From Bacillota bacterium (GTDB lineage: Bacteria; Bacillota; Clostridia; Oscillospirales; Oscillospiraceae), in NCBI GenBank assembly GCA_021768085.1, contig JAETOJ010000019.1, forward strand, positions 1 through 50,458: a stretch of 50,458 nt of DNA, given 5' to 3'. The stretch's first letter is position 1. Each line of letters opens with the position of its first letter. Of this stretch, positions 29,840 to 38,936 are shown in pieces. The position numbers were made by a program, and so were the translations under genes. The notes beneath the pieces were generated by a model, which did no database searches, was not told the origin of the DNA, and saw only the letters and a list, made by a program, of their open reading frames with translations.

Positions 29840-31683
29840 AAAAGTTTCGTGTAAAACGCTATGAGGTGCCGGGCTGGATTATAACCGCCGTTGAGATCCT
29901 GCGGCCACGAAAACGCCTGTCAGTTTCCAAGTGGGCCGAAAAGCACCGCATACTGCCGGACGGGAACGCCATACCGGGGCCATGGCGAAACAGCGTAACC
30001 CCCTACCTGGTGGAGATCATGGACACATTCGACGACGACGTGGTGGAAAAGATCGTTTTTGTCAAACCGACCCAGGTGGGCGGCACGTCCGCCATGGAGA
30101 ATATGCTGGGCAGCCTGATCGACCAGGCACCAGGGCCGACCATGATCGTGTACCCGTCGGACGACCTGGCGGAGCGGACCGTGGACGCCAAACTGGAGCC
30201 AATGATCAAGGCTTGCAAGGTGCTGGCGGAGAAATACCGGGAGCATATCAGCAAAAAATTACAGCTGAAATTCGGCACCATGACCGTCTACTTGAACGGC
30301 GCCAACAGCCCGGCGGACCTTGCAAGTACAAATATACGCTATTTGTTCCTGGATGAAGTGGACAAATACCCAGGGGCCAGCAAGAAAGAGGCGGATCCCG
30401 TTTCCCTGGCCATAGAGCGGACAAAGACCTATACCACAAACCGGAAAATTTTTATAACCTCCACCCCAACCCTGAAAACGGGGCATATCTGGAAAGCCAA
30501 AGAGGAGGCGGACGCGGAAAAACACTATTTCGTCCCATGCCCCCATTGTGGCCAGTATATCGAATTGAAATTTGCACAGATCAAGTGGCCAAGCAAGGAC
30601 GACGTGCCGGACAACGCGGAGCGGGCGGAAATGGCCAGCTATGTGTGCCAGGCGTGTGGGTGCGTGATCACAGACCAGGACAAGGGGAAAATGCTGGAGG
30701 CTGGCCGGTGGGAGTATGTGCGAAAGAACGCGGAACAGCCCAAAAGCGTGGCCTTTTGGATCTCCACCCTGTACTCCCCTTTTACCCGCTTTTCCGATAT
30801 TGCAAGGGAGTTCATGCGGAGCAAAGACGACCCGGAACTGCTGCAGAACTTCACCAACAGCTGGCTGGCGGAGCCGTGGGAGGACACCAAACTGAAAACA
30901 AACGCGGATCTGGTCATGGAGCGCCAGACCGAGGTGCCCGCCTGGGAACTGCCGGAGTGGACCAAGCTGCTGACCGGCGGGATCGACGTGCAGGAAAATT
31001 GTCTGTATTGGACGATCCGGGCCTGGGGCGATTTTATGACCAGCCAAAACGTGGCACACGGCCAGGCCCTTTCCATGGCGGAGGTGGAGCGGGTTATGAA
31101 TACCGCTTTTTCCCTGCCGTCCGGCGAAAAAATGATGGTGGAATTGGCCCTGATGGACAGCGGCGACCAGACCGACGCGGTATATGAATTTTGCCTGATC
31201 AATGCGGAGTGGGTGCGGCCCTGCAAGGGCGTCCCAACCATGCAGGGGCATTACAGAATTTCCACCGTGGACAAGGCCGGGAGCCGCGCCAACGGTATGC
31301 AGCTGGTCCTGGTAGACGGTGGGAAATACAAGGACATGATCGCCGCCAGAATGAGGCGGGAAAACGGGCGCGGATCCTGGATGGTACATAAAGACTGTGA
31401 TCTGGAATATGCGGAACAGGTCACAGCAGAACACAAGGTAACAGAACGATCCAAGGGCAAGGTGGTCCAGCGGTGGGAACTGAAAACGTCCCACGCGGAC
31501 AACCACTATCTGGATTGTGAAGTGTACGCAGCGGCGGCGGCGGACGTGCTGGAGGTCCGGTCCCTGTTCCTCCAGAACCAGGAGGGCACGGAGGAGAAAC
31601 CGGCGGAAAAGGCGGACCAGCCGCCCAGGCAGGAAACCGCGCCGGAGGAAAACTGGATCCGCCAACATGATGATTGGATTTAA
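29836..31683 (+). CDS. Terminase large subunit, GpA family
   Basis: A 615-residue packaging motor and nuclease. The ATPase core shows a Walker A-like loop VKPTQVGGTS (77-85), Walker B LFLDEVD (170-176) and the coupling motif FITSTPTL. A zinc pair follows (CPHC 235-238, CQAC 271-274). The C-terminal half contains the nuclease region (ILTGGIDVQEN-like segment LLTGGIDVQENCLYW). GpA-type terminases cut concatemers at cos sites and drive DNA into the prohead. The length is typical (about 600-650). Confidence 0.95.
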   Translation: MKKFRVKRYEVPGWIITAVEILRPRKRLSVSKWAEKHRILPDGNAIPGPWRNSVTPYLVEIMDTFDDDVVEKIVFVKPTQVGGTSAMENMLGSLIDQAPGPTMIVYPSDDLAERTVDAKLEPMIKACKVLAEKYREHISKKLQLKFGTMTVYLNGANSPADLASTNIRYLFLDEVDKYPGASKKEADPVSLAIERTKTYTTNRKIFITSTPTLKTGHIWKAKEEADAEKHYFVPCPHCGQYIELKFAQIKWPSKDDVPDNAERAEMASYVCQACGCVITDQDKGKMLEAGRWEYVRKNAEQPKSVAFWISTLYSPFTRFSDIAREFMRSKDDPELLQNFTNSWLAEPWEDTKLKTNADLVMERQTEVPAWELPEWTKLLTGGIDVQENCLYWTIRAWGDFMTSQNVAHGQALSMAEVERVMNTAFSLPSGEKMMVELALMDSGDQTDAVYEFCLINAEWVRPCKGVPTMQGHYRISTVDKAGSRANGMQLVLVDGGKYKDMIAARMRRENGRGSWMVHKDCDLEYAEQVTAEHKVTERSKGKVVQRWELKTSHADNHYLDCEVYAAAAADVLEVRSLFLQNQEGTEEKPAEKADQPPRQETAPEENWIRQHDDWI

Positions 31684-31695
31684 CCGGAGGAAACC

Positions 31696-31923
31696 ATGGA
31701 CGAAACGAAAATGACGGCGGCGGAAATGCTGGCCCAGGTCAATACAGCCATCACCACCGTGCTGTGTGGCGGCCAGTCCTACAAGATCGGCAGCCGGTCC
31801 CTGACCCGTGCGGACCTGGCCATGTTGAAGTCCATGCGGGACGACCTGGAGGCACAGCTGGCCAATGAGGAAAGCGGCAGCCTGCTGGGGCGGACCTATG
31901 TGGCGTTTTTCGATGGGAGGTGA
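31696..31923 (+). CDS. gpW / DUF6148-like head-tail protein
   Basis: A 75-residue protein between terminase and portal, where lambda has gpW. It has two helices around GGQSYKIGSRSLTRADL, a pattern of gpW/DUF6148 proteins, which help seal the filled head and join it to the tail. The stop codon overlaps the ribosome site of the portal gene. Confidence 0.8.
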   Translation: MDETKMTAAEMLAQVNTAITTVLCGGQSYKIGSRSLTRADLAMLKSMRDDLEAQLANEESGSLLGRTYVAFFDGR

Positions 31924-31928
31924 TCGGC

Positions 31929-33509
31929 GTGGGCTGGTTTGATAACGTGATCGCCGCCGTGTCCCCGCGCCGGGCCTATGAGCGGGAACTGTGGCGGCAG
32001 GGGCTGGACGGCCTGCGGGGGTATGACGCTGCAGGTTTTGACCGGGTAAATGCCGGGTGGCGCGTACACAATGAGAGCGCGGAAACCACGGACCGGCACA
32101 GCCGGGACGTGGTGCGGGCGCGGGCGCGGGACCTGGAGCGCAACAGCGATATTACCCAGGCCATCCTCCACGCCTACAAGCGTAACGTGGTGGGAAAGGG
32201 TTACACCCTGCGGGCCATGACTGGGGACGACAACCTGGACAAGCGGATTGAAACCGCGTGGAAACGCTGGTGCAAGGCCCGCAACTGCGACGTGACCGGG
32301 GAACAGTCTTTCAATGAAATTCTGCGGATGATGGTGGAGCGGAAAAAGGTGGACGGCGGCATGATCGTCCTGTACCGCTACACCCCCGGCGGCGTGGTCC
32401 CGTTCAAACTTCAATGCCTGGAGGTGGACGAACTGGACCAGACCCAGGCCACACCACACCAAAGAGGAAACAGGGTGGTGGGCGGTATTGAGTACAACAT
32501 ACACCGCCGCCCGGTGGGCTACTGGATCCGCCAGTATGACATTGAGGGTTGGCAGCTAATGGATCCGGTCTACATCGAGGCAAAGGACGTGTTTTTCTAC
32601 AAAAGCAAGCACCGCCCCAGTCAGATCCGGGAAATTTCTGACATGGCCCCCACTATCACCAGGATCCGGGACACAAACGAGTTTATCACCGCTGTGGCCA
32701 TCAAAGAGCGGATCGCCGCCCTGGTGGGACTGGTGATCAAAAAGACCATGCCGAGCGGAGGCACCGGGCGGAGCAACTGGAACAGCAAGGGCGGCCAGGT
32801 GGACTATTCCGGCAAGAAAATGACGCCCGGCATGATCATGGAACTGGGGGCCGGGGACGACGTGGAGGTGGTGGACCCCAAAGGGGCGGCCACCGACGCC
32901 ACCGCGTTCCTGAAAACCCAACAGGGCCTAATTGGAGCGGGCCAGGGCCTTTCCTATGAGGCGGTGAGCCGGGACATGAACGGGGCCACCTATTCGTCCG
33001 CAAGGCAAAACGCCCTGGAGGATGAAAACACATACACGGAGGAAATCGAACTTTTAACCGCGTTCATGTCCGAAGTGTACGAAAATTTTGTAATTTCCGG
33101 GGTTTTGTCCGGCCTGTTTCAAATGCCGGGTTTTTGGGACCACAAAGAGGAATTTCTGGATCACACATGGGTCAAGACGCCTAAAAAGTGGATCGACCCG
33201 GCAAAGGAGGCCAGCGCGGACAAGATCGCCCTGCAAAGCGGTCAAAAGACTTTCCAGGACCTCCAGGCAGAAAAGGGCAAGGACTGGAAAGACGCCGTGG
33301 ACGAACTGGCGGAGGTCCTGGAGTACGGCAGGAAAAAAGGAATTGATATGGGAGGTGTAATTTTTGGAACTGGAGCGACAGCAGCCCAGCAGGGCAGCAA
33401 CGCCCCCGGAGCGGGAGAAGAACCGGGGAACCAGGAGCATGGGGGAGATCCTGGCCAGGGAGGCGAGCAGCCCGGAGGCGGCGGAGAACAGCCGCCGGCG
33501 GACAATTAG
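31929..33509 (+). CDS. Portal protein, lambda family
   Basis: A 526-residue protein; GTG 31929 is chosen because GGGAGG lies 8 bases upstream, giving MGWFDNVIAAVSPRRA. Family features include DVVRARARDLERNSDITQAI, KRNVVGKGYTLRA and the C-terminal AQQGSNAPGAGEE tail. Twelve copies form the ring through which DNA enters and leaves the head. Its last 146 bases are shared, in another frame, with the protease gene. Confidence 0.94.
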   Translation: MGWFDNVIAAVSPRRAYERELWRQGLDGLRGYDAAGFDRVNAGWRVHNESAETTDRHSRDVVRARARDLERNSDITQAILHAYKRNVVGKGYTLRAMTGDDNLDKRIETAWKRWCKARNCDVTGEQSFNEILRMMVERKKVDGGMIVLYRYTPGGVVPFKLQCLEVDELDQTQATPHQRGNRVVGGIEYNIHRRPVGYWIRQYDIEGWQLMDPVYIEAKDVFFYKSKHRPSQIREISDMAPTITRIRDTNEFITAVAIKERIAALVGLVIKKTMPSGGTGRSNWNSKGGQVDYSGKKMTPGMIMELGAGDDVEVVDPKGAATDATAFLKTQQGLIGAGQGLSYEAVSRDMNGATYSSARQNALEDENTYTEEIELLTAFMSEVYENFVISGVLSGLFQMPGFWDHKEEFLDHTWVKTPKKWIDPAKEASADKIALQSGQKTFQDLQAEKGKDWKDAVDELAEVLEYGRKKGIDMGGVIFGTGATAAQQGSNAPGAGEEPGNQEHGGDPGQGGEQPGGGGEQPPADN

Positions 33510-34002
33510 CTTTTCCAGTGAGGAGCCATACCGCCGCTATTTCGGTATGGAGATCCTGGACCATGCGGGGGGCGCGGTGGACCTGTCCCGCCTGAACACC
33601 GTGGGCGTGGTCCTGTTTAACCACGACACCGACAGAGTGGTGGGCAAGGTGATCCGGGCCTGGGTGGAGAACAACCGGGGCATGGCAGAAATTGAGTTCG
33701 ACAGCGACGACGACGCGGAAAAGATTTTCAGCAAGGTGGCGGCGGGAACCCTGAAAACCACGTCCGTGCGCTACGCTGTGGACGCCTGGGAGGAGGTCAA
33801 GGCCGGGGCCGTGTCTGCGGACGGGCGTTTCACTGGCCCCTGTCAGATCGCCCGGAAATGGACGCCGCTGGAGGTTTCCGTTGTTTCCGTGCCTGCGGAC
33901 GCAACCGTGGGCGTGGGACGGTCCGACGCTGGCCCGCCGGACCTGTCCGTGTATGAAAGGCAAATCCAGATCAACAACAACAAAATGGAGGTAAGAGCAT
34001 GA
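33364..34002 (+). CDS. HK97-type prohead protease
   Basis: A 212-residue protein read from TTG 33364 with a good site (GGGAGGTG) upstream and a 146-base overlap with portal. The first ~45 residues are disordered and basic. The catalytic core shows LFNHD (His87), TTSVRY (Ser134) and KWTPLEVSVVSVPADATVGV. It trims the scaffold and capsid during head maturation. In lambda this slot has an S49-type protease, so the head module is mosaic. Confidence 0.9.
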   Translation: MELERQQPSRAATPPEREKNRGTRSMGEILAREASSPEAAENSRRRTISFSSEEPYRRYFGMEILDHAGGAVDLSRLNTVGVVLFNHDTDRVVGKVIRAWVENNRGMAEIEFDSDDDAEKIFSKVAAGTLKTTSVRYAVDAWEEVKAGAVSADGRFTGPCQIARKWTPLEVSVVSVPADATVGVGRSDAGPPDLSVYERQIQINNNKMEVRA

Positions 34003-35567
34003 AAAACAAGAAAAAGTGGATCGAGCGGCAGCAGGCCATTGTGGACGCCGCCCGCGCCGCCGGGCGTGGCCTGACGGCGGAGGAGCAGGCGGAGTTCGAC
34101 GAACTCCAGCGCAAGATCGACGCGGAGCCGGACGACCAGGGCGGCGGGGAGCCTGCCGGCGGTCAGCGCAGCGTGGGCGGCCAGGACCCCGTGAACACCC
34201 CCACCCCTCCCCCTGCCGGGACGCCCGGCGCCACCAGCGAGGAGAGCGCCCAGCGGGCCGTGGCGGAGGAGCGCCAGCGGATCAATGACATTCTGGCCCT
34301 GTGCCGCCAGACTGGCATGGACCCGGCGGAGCATATCCGCAGCGGCGCCACCATGGACACCGTGCGGGCCGCCGCCGTGGAGCACATGATCAAGCATGGT
34401 GCCCCCGTCCAGACCGGCGCACGGGACACCGGCGGGGACGGTTTCCGCGCTGGCGCGGTGGACGCCGTGCTTATGCGGGCGGGTGTGCCCCTGGAGCACC
34501 CGGCGGAGAGCGCGGACCAGTTCCGGGGTATGAGCCTGCGGGATCTGGCCATCGAGTGCATGGCCAGGGACGGCGAGGGCAGCACCGCCAGCCTGTTGCG
34601 TATGGGCAAGGATGACCTGTGGAATATGGCCTGCCGCCAGTTCTTCAACCCCACGGCGGCGTTTCCGGCCATCCTGGACAACGCCATTAAAAAGGCCATC
34701 GAGCACAGATACAACCATATCCCCACCACGTTCCAGCTGTGGACCAGCAAGGGCAGCGTGACCGACTTTAAGCCCACCAAGGATCACAGCTACCTGATCG
34801 GCGGGGCTGGGGAGTTCAAGCGGGTGGGCGAAAACGGCGAACTGGTCCATGACACCCCCAGAACGGAACTGCTGCCCCAGCGCCAGATCGACACCTACGG
34901 GCGCCAGTTCTCTATGAGCCGGCAGGCGTTCATCAATGACGACATTGGTTTTATTACCGAGGTGCCGGGCCTGTACGCAGCCAGCGCAAAGCGGACCATT
35001 AACAAGGGCGTTTACTCCATCCTGATGAAGAACCCCGCCATTTTTGACGGTGCGCCCCTGTTCGACACCGCCCACAAGAACGTGGCCGCCACCCCCAGCG
35101 CCCCCTCCATCGACAGCCTGCAGAAAATGATGTTGAAACTTCTGCGGCAGACGGACCCGTTTGGAGAGGCCATCACCATCCAGCCCAAGTATATCATTGT
35201 CCCCGTGGGCTATGGTTTCCTGCTGTCCCAGCTGCTGGAAACCCAGGTCCTGGACGTGACCGGGATCGGCAGCCACACCGCCAACGCCCTGTATAACTAC
35301 CGGAACCAGCTGCAGGTGATCGAGGAGGGCACCCTGAACGCCATGGCGGGCACCGGCGCGGTCCCCTGGTTTATGGTGGGTGATCCCAGCTATGCCAAGA
35401 GCCTGCAGGTTGACTATCTGAACGGCCAGGAGGCCCCCACCATCCGCCGCAGCGAGGTCCCCGGCCAGCTGGGCTATGTGTGGGACATTTGGCTGGACTG
35501 GGGCATTACCGCCGTTGACTTCCGGGGGATCGCCCGCAACAGCGGCGTGGTCATTACGGACAACTAA
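33999..35567 (+). CDS. Major capsid protein with N-terminal scaffold-like region
   Basis: A 522-residue protein. Residues 1-~150 are charged and Pro/Gly-rich with a coiled segment (LTAEEQAEFDELQRKID), consistent with a built-in scaffold removed by the neighbouring protease. The rest fits a Mu gpT/HK97-fold capsid: FNPTAAFPAILDNAIKKAIE, RQFSMSRQAFINDDIGFITE and LFDTAHKNVAA. Several hundred copies build the head. Confidence 0.88.
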   Translation: MKNKKKWIERQQAIVDAARAAGRGLTAEEQAEFDELQRKIDAEPDDQGGGEPAGGQRSVGGQDPVNTPTPPPAGTPGATSEESAQRAVAEERQRINDILALCRQTGMDPAEHIRSGATMDTVRAAAVEHMIKHGAPVQTGARDTGGDGFRAGAVDAVLMRAGVPLEHPAESADQFRGMSLRDLAIECMARDGEGSTASLLRMGKDDLWNMACRQFFNPTAAFPAILDNAIKKAIEHRYNHIPTTFQLWTSKGSVTDFKPTKDHSYLIGGAGEFKRVGENGELVHDTPRTELLPQRQIDTYGRQFSMSRQAFINDDIGFITEVPGLYAASAKRTINKGVYSILMKNPAIFDGAPLFDTAHKNVAATPSAPSIDSLQKMMLKLLRQTDPFGEAITIQPKYIIVPVGYGFLLSQLLETQVLDVTGIGSHTANALYNYRNQLQVIEEGTLNAMAGTGAVPWFMVGDPSYAKSLQVDYLNGQEAPTIRRSEVPGQLGYVWDIWLDWGITAVDFRGIARNSGVVITDN

Positions 35568-35581
35568 AGGAGGAGGACACC

Positions 35582-35944
35582 ATGAAAGCGACTTATTACC
35601 AGAGAGGCGAAACCCTGGACTATACCGCCACCAAAAAGCTGGAGGCGGGGGACGTGGTGAGCCTGGGCAGCCGGATCGGCGTGGCGGCGGAGCCTGTCAG
35701 CACCGGCCAGGTGGGCCATGTCCATGTTGTGGGCGTGTTCGCCATGACCAAGGCCAACACCGAGGAGATCAAGCTGGGCGCCGCCGTCTACTATGACGCG
35801 GCCACGGACAAGATCACCACCACCGCCTCCAAGGAGGAGGGCGAGGGCGCCAGCAAGACAACGGTGAACAACACGCCCGCCGGGTATGCGGTGGAGGCCG
35901 CCACCACCACCGCCACCAGTGTGCTGGTCAAGCTGCTGGGCTGA
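35582..35944 (+). CDS. DUF2190 capsid decoration-type protein
   Basis: A 120-residue protein with GGAGGAGG upstream, starting MKATYYQRGETLDYTATKKL. The beta-rich, Thr/Ala-rich chain with KLEAGDVVSLGSRIGVAAEP and NTPAGYAVEAA is typical of DUF2190, thought to be a head-stabilising cement protein. The position right after the capsid gene supports this. Confidence 0.88.
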   Translation: MKATYYQRGETLDYTATKKLEAGDVVSLGSRIGVAAEPVSTGQVGHVHVVGVFAMTKANTEEIKLGAAVYYDAATDKITTTASKEEGEGASKTTVNNTPAGYAVEAATTTATSVLVKLLG

Positions 35945-35959
35945 TCGGAGGGCTGAAGC

Positions 35960-36580
35960 ATGAAAAAGCTGATTGCCCAGCGCCCGATCCAGTACATGGG
36001 CCGGACCTATGAGAGCGGGGAGGCCATCCCCGCGCACGACCCCAACATGGTGGCGGCGTGGTTAAGAGCCAACAGCGCCGCGTGGACGGGGACGGACCTG
36101 GAGGACACGGCCCGCGCCGCCGTCCGGGAGGCCGCCAGGCGCTCCAAGGTGAACGACCTGGCAGCGGAGGCCATCCGGGCCATGGGCGTGACCATTGAGG
36201 ACGCCGCCGGGGAGTTTGTGGGGGCCTCCAGCATGGAGGAGCAGATCCGCGCCCTGTTTGCCCCTGGGAGCCTCCAGGACGGCGGAGAAACCAAAGAGGG
36301 GCAGGAACCCGCCGGGAGCGGCAACAACGTCCAGAACGGCCAGGAAACGCCGGGGGAGGCCGAAAACGGTGGGGGCAGCGGAGCGCCCGCCATGCTGACC
36401 GGCCACCTGGACGCGGCGGACCTGGAGAAGTGGAAAAAGGCGGATCTGGAGAAACTGGCGGCGGACATGGGCGTGGATATTTCCAAGGCAAAGAACAACA
36501 CCGAGCGGGCCGCCATCCTGGCGGCGGTGGAGGTCCAGGCCCCTGCCAATGACCCCGAAAATGGCGGGGGTGCCCTGTAA
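35960..36580 (+). CDS. Phage head-region protein with C-terminal SAP-like helix pair
   Basis: A 206-residue protein. The N-terminus (MKKLIAQRPIQYMGRTYESG) is a small beta domain. A linker rich in Gly, Glu and Asn follows, and residues ~165-195 (LEKWKKADLEKLAADMGVDI) form a SAP/HeH-like helix pair that could touch DNA. It overlaps the next gene by 1 base. Probably part of head completion; the exact role is unknown. Confidence 0.62.
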   Translation: MKKLIAQRPIQYMGRTYESGEAIPAHDPNMVAAWLRANSAAWTGTDLEDTARAAVREAARRSKVNDLAAEAIRAMGVTIEDAAGEFVGASSMEEQIRALFAPGSLQDGGETKEGQEPAGSGNNVQNGQETPGEAENGGGSGAPAMLTGHLDAADLEKWKKADLEKLAADMGVDISKAKNNTERAAILAAVEVQAPANDPENGGGAL

Positions 36581-36915
36581 TGGGCGCCCCCAGCTTTAAG
36601 GAGTGTATAGCGGCGGACGTGTCCAACGTCTTTTTGAACCGCCTGGAGTTCGCGGACACCCACACCGTCAACGGCAAGAAAATGGCGGTCCTGGTGGATG
36701 AAAACGAACTGCTGGAGCGGGACAAGGCCAAACTGGGGACCCATGCGGACGGGGTGTATAAAAGCCGCCGTCTGATCTATGTGGCCCAGGTAGATTTTGG
36801 ACCGCGCCCGGCCATCAAGGCCGTGCTGACCCTGGACGGGAGGGCATACCGGGTGACAGATTGCACGGCGGAGGCCGGGATCCTGGCCATTGAACTGGAG
36901 GCGGCAAAGACGTGA
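36580..36915 (+). CDS. Putative head-tail attachment protein
   Basis: A 111-residue protein between head and tail genes. It is beta-rich (KMAVLVDENELLERD, RLIYVAQVDFG) and resembles in size and position the FII-type attachment proteins of lambda. Assigned mainly from position. Confidence 0.62.
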   Translation: MGAPSFKECIAADVSNVFLNRLEFADTHTVNGKKMAVLVDENELLERDKAKLGTHADGVYKSRRLIYVAQVDFGPRPAIKAVLTLDGRAYRVTDCTAEAGILAIELEAAKT

Positions 36916-37565
36916 ACGGAACAGAGGCTATAATCCGCATTGACGTGGAGGGGGAACTGCAGAAGATCCTCCAACAGCTGAACAGCCTGCCGGACCAGAT
37001 CGCCGCCCCCAATATCCTGAAAAACGCCCTGAACGCCACCGCCCGCAAGGTTAGAAAGCAGATCGTAAAGGACGCAAAGGGACAATATGCCATCAAGGAC
37101 ACCGGGATCCTGAAAGATGAAAAGCAGGGCGCCCCCAAAGTCCTGACGGCCACGGCGGCAAGTATGTCCGCCGCCGTCCGGTCCAAGGGACCCATGCAGG
37201 ACATTATGGCGTTTATGACCCGGCCAAACCAGGGGACTGGTGCGGCGGCGGCGCAGGTCCTGGCGTCCGGCGGTATGAAATCGCTGGAAAAGGGGAACCT
37301 GAAAGCCTTTGTAACCACCTTTGCAAGCGGCCATACCGCCATAGTCCAGAGGGACCCGCCCAAACAGTACGGGAGCGGGAGGAGCGCCCGCGCAGGGCGA
37401 TATGGGGCCAACGCTGACATGACCAGGATCAAGAAACTGCTGTCCCCCGCTGTGCCCTTTATGCTGGGCAACGAAACGGTGAGGGGCCAGGCGGAGGCGC
37501 TGGCCTATGAAACACTGCAGGCGGAGATCGACAAGCGGATCGCCAAAGTTTTGGGCAAGGCATAA
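36912..37565 (+). CDS. Minor tail protein Z-like (tail completion)
   Basis: A 217-residue protein from GTG 36912, overlapping the previous gene by 4 bases. It is basic and helical, with LKNALNATARKVRKQIVKDA near the start, as in gpZ-like tail completion proteins that join tail and head. The last codons run into the terminator of the reversed gene that follows. Confidence 0.75.
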   Translation: MNGTEAIIRIDVEGELQKILQQLNSLPDQIAAPNILKNALNATARKVRKQIVKDAKGQYAIKDTGILKDEKQGAPKVLTATAASMSAAVRSKGPMQDIMAFMTRPNQGTGAAAAQVLASGGMKSLEKGNLKAFVTTFASGHTAIVQRDPPKQYGSGRSARAGRYGANADMTRIKKLLSPAVPFMLGNETVRGQAEALAYETLQAEIDKRIAKVLGKA

Positions 37566-37589
37566 AAAACGGCGGCACATGGCCGCCGT
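37564..37589 (-). terminator. Terminator of the reversed SWIM gene
   Basis: On the minus strand an 8-bp GC stem (ACGGCGGC / GCCGCCGT, 37569-37589) is followed by a run of six T. It lies 10 bases after the SWIM gene stop and overlaps the stop codon of the Z-like gene on the other strand. Confidence 0.85.
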
Positions 37590-37598
37590 GAATGGGTG

Positions 37599-38282
37599 CT
37601 ATTGATCGCCGCAACAGGATTTACAGGGCCGCAGGCCGTTGTATTCCGCCATGGAAACCGTGGACCGCCGGGAATACCTGTTCCGCAGGCCCCGGCAATC
37701 CGGGCTTGTATGGTACACCCGGCAGCCGTCCGCATACCACACCACATCGGAGCGGGCGGAGAAAAAGGCGTCTGCGGAGTAGCCACGGGAAAGGGCCAGC
37801 TTGTAAATGTGCTTGCAGGGCAGGCCGCGCTGCTGGAAATCTTCGCAGGTGCAGCGGTCAAGGCTTGTCTGGTAAACGTCCCCGTGGGTGCCCAATATTT
37901 CGGCGGTGCCGGTGGCGGGATCGTAAGACTGGATCACAATATTCTGGAACAGCGCCCGGTCCATTCGCACGTCCTGACCATCCGCCCCGTGGATCGAAAC
38001 GTCCCAGGACCCAAAGGACGAACCACTGGAGCCGTCAAGATCGTGTGCAACAGAAACCGAGGGGCGGGGCCGGGGCATTTCCTGGCCGCCTCCCCTGCTG
38101 GCCACCGGCGGAACGTCTGCCGCTGCCCTATGTTTTGATTTTCTGGAGCCAACGGCAAGGACGATCCCAGCGACGACAACGCCGCCAAGGAACGCCTGAA
38201 CATCACCGCCGCAAAGACAGATCACCGCCAATACCAGAATAACGCCGGCGGCAATCCACCAGCCTTTCCCCATTCCTTTCAT
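37599..38282 (-). CDS. Membrane-anchored SWIM zinc-finger protein (moron candidate)
   Basis: A 227-residue protein and the only minus-strand gene of the prophage. ATG 38282 follows TAGGAGGG. Residues ~8-45 hold two hydrophobic segments (WWIAAGVILVLAVICL and AFLGGVVVAGIVLAVG). A Pro/Ser linker leads to a SWIM zinc finger, CTCEDFQQRGLPCKH (C144, C146, C156, H158), and a second Cys/His site follows (VYHTSPDCRGL and LRPCKSCC, H191, C196, C220, C223). SWIM domains bind DNA or proteins. It has its own promoter and terminator inside the morphogenesis operon, as lysogenic-conversion genes do. The function is unknown. Confidence 0.82.
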   Translation of the reverse strand: MKGMGKGWWIAAGVILVLAVICLCGGDVQAFLGGVVVAGIVLAVGSRKSKHRAAADVPPVASRGGGQEMPRPRPSVSVAHDLDGSSGSSFGSWDVSIHGADGQDVRMDRALFQNIVIQSYDPATGTAEILGTHGDVYQTSLDRCTCEDFQQRGLPCKHIYKLALSRGYSADAFFSARSDVVWYADGCRVYHTSPDCRGLRNRYSRRSTVSMAEYNGLRPCKSCCGDQ

Positions 38283-38317
38283 GTCTGCGCCCTCCTATGT
38301 AGAACATTGTCGAATTG

Positions 38318-38334
38318 TGCTGATTATTTCAGCA
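38318..38334. promoter_or_regulatory. Small dyad in the SWIM leader
   Basis: TGCTGA and TCAGCA flank a TTATT centre, between the -10 box and the ribosome site of the SWIM gene. It could be an operator or a short hairpin in the mRNA leader. Confidence 0.35.
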
Positions 38335-38344
38335 TTACAAAGCT

Positions 38345-38373
38345 ATTATAAGCGGCAAAAAGTCACAAGTCAA
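38345..38373 (-). promoter_or_regulatory. Sigma-A promoter of the SWIM gene
   Basis: On the minus strand TTGACT (38368-38373) and TATAAT (38345-38350) are 17 bp apart, about 63 bp before the SWIM start. The -35 box overlaps the ribosome site of the tail gene on the other strand. This near-consensus promoter would be active in the lysogen without phage factors. Confidence 0.87.
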
Positions 38374-38387
38374 GGAGGCGGGACCAG

Positions 38388-38936
38388 GTGACACAAGAAT
38401 TTTTGCAGGACGCCGTGGTGGCGGACCTGGAACAGCTTTTCAAGGGGGAAACCCTGAAAAATTCCGCAGGTGTGGAGCGGGAGATCCGGGTTTTTCCCCA
38501 GGACCTGCCGATCCGAGCGGGGGCGGACATTGAACCGGAGCCGGACCCCGTGGAGGAGGACATGGAGGCGGAGCAGCTGGAGGGCCAGGCACCGGCGGAG
38601 GAAACAAAGCCGGAGGACGTGCCGGAGCCTTATGTGATCGTCCGCATACCGGGCGGGGAACTGCCGGACCAGGACACCCGCCAGCAGGTGGAGGTCATTC
38701 TGGTGGTTTGCGTCCAGGACCCGGATCCGGGCCGCCAGGGTTTCCGGGACGCGCTCCACATCGTCAACACCATTCTGACCCACTACGGCGAAAACGGCAT
38801 AGTGGGCCGGCGGTATGAGGTGCAATACCCAATAAAGTGGGTGACACAAGAGGAGGACACCCACCCCTATTATTTCGCCGGCATGGCGCTGACATTTGCC
38901 GCGCCGGCCATCTTCAAGGAGGTGCCAGAAACATGA
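38388..38936 (+). CDS. Putative tail terminator / completion protein
   Basis: A 182-residue protein from GTG 38388 with AAGGAGGCGGG upstream. It has an acidic insertion in the middle (EEDMEAEQLEGQAPAEE) and ends in a beta-rich part (VGRRYEVQYPIKWVT, YYFAGMALTF). In contractile phages this position, just before sheath and tube, usually holds a tail terminator. The assignment rests on position and fold impression. Confidence 0.6.
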   Translation: MTQEFLQDAVVADLEQLFKGETLKNSAGVEREIRVFPQDLPIRAGADIEPEPDPVEEDMEAEQLEGQAPAEETKPEDVPEPYVIVRIPGGELPDQDTRQQVEVILVVCVQDPDPGRQGFRDALHIVNTILTHYGENGIVGRRYEVQYPIKWVTQEEDTHPYYFAGMALTFAAPAIFKEVPET

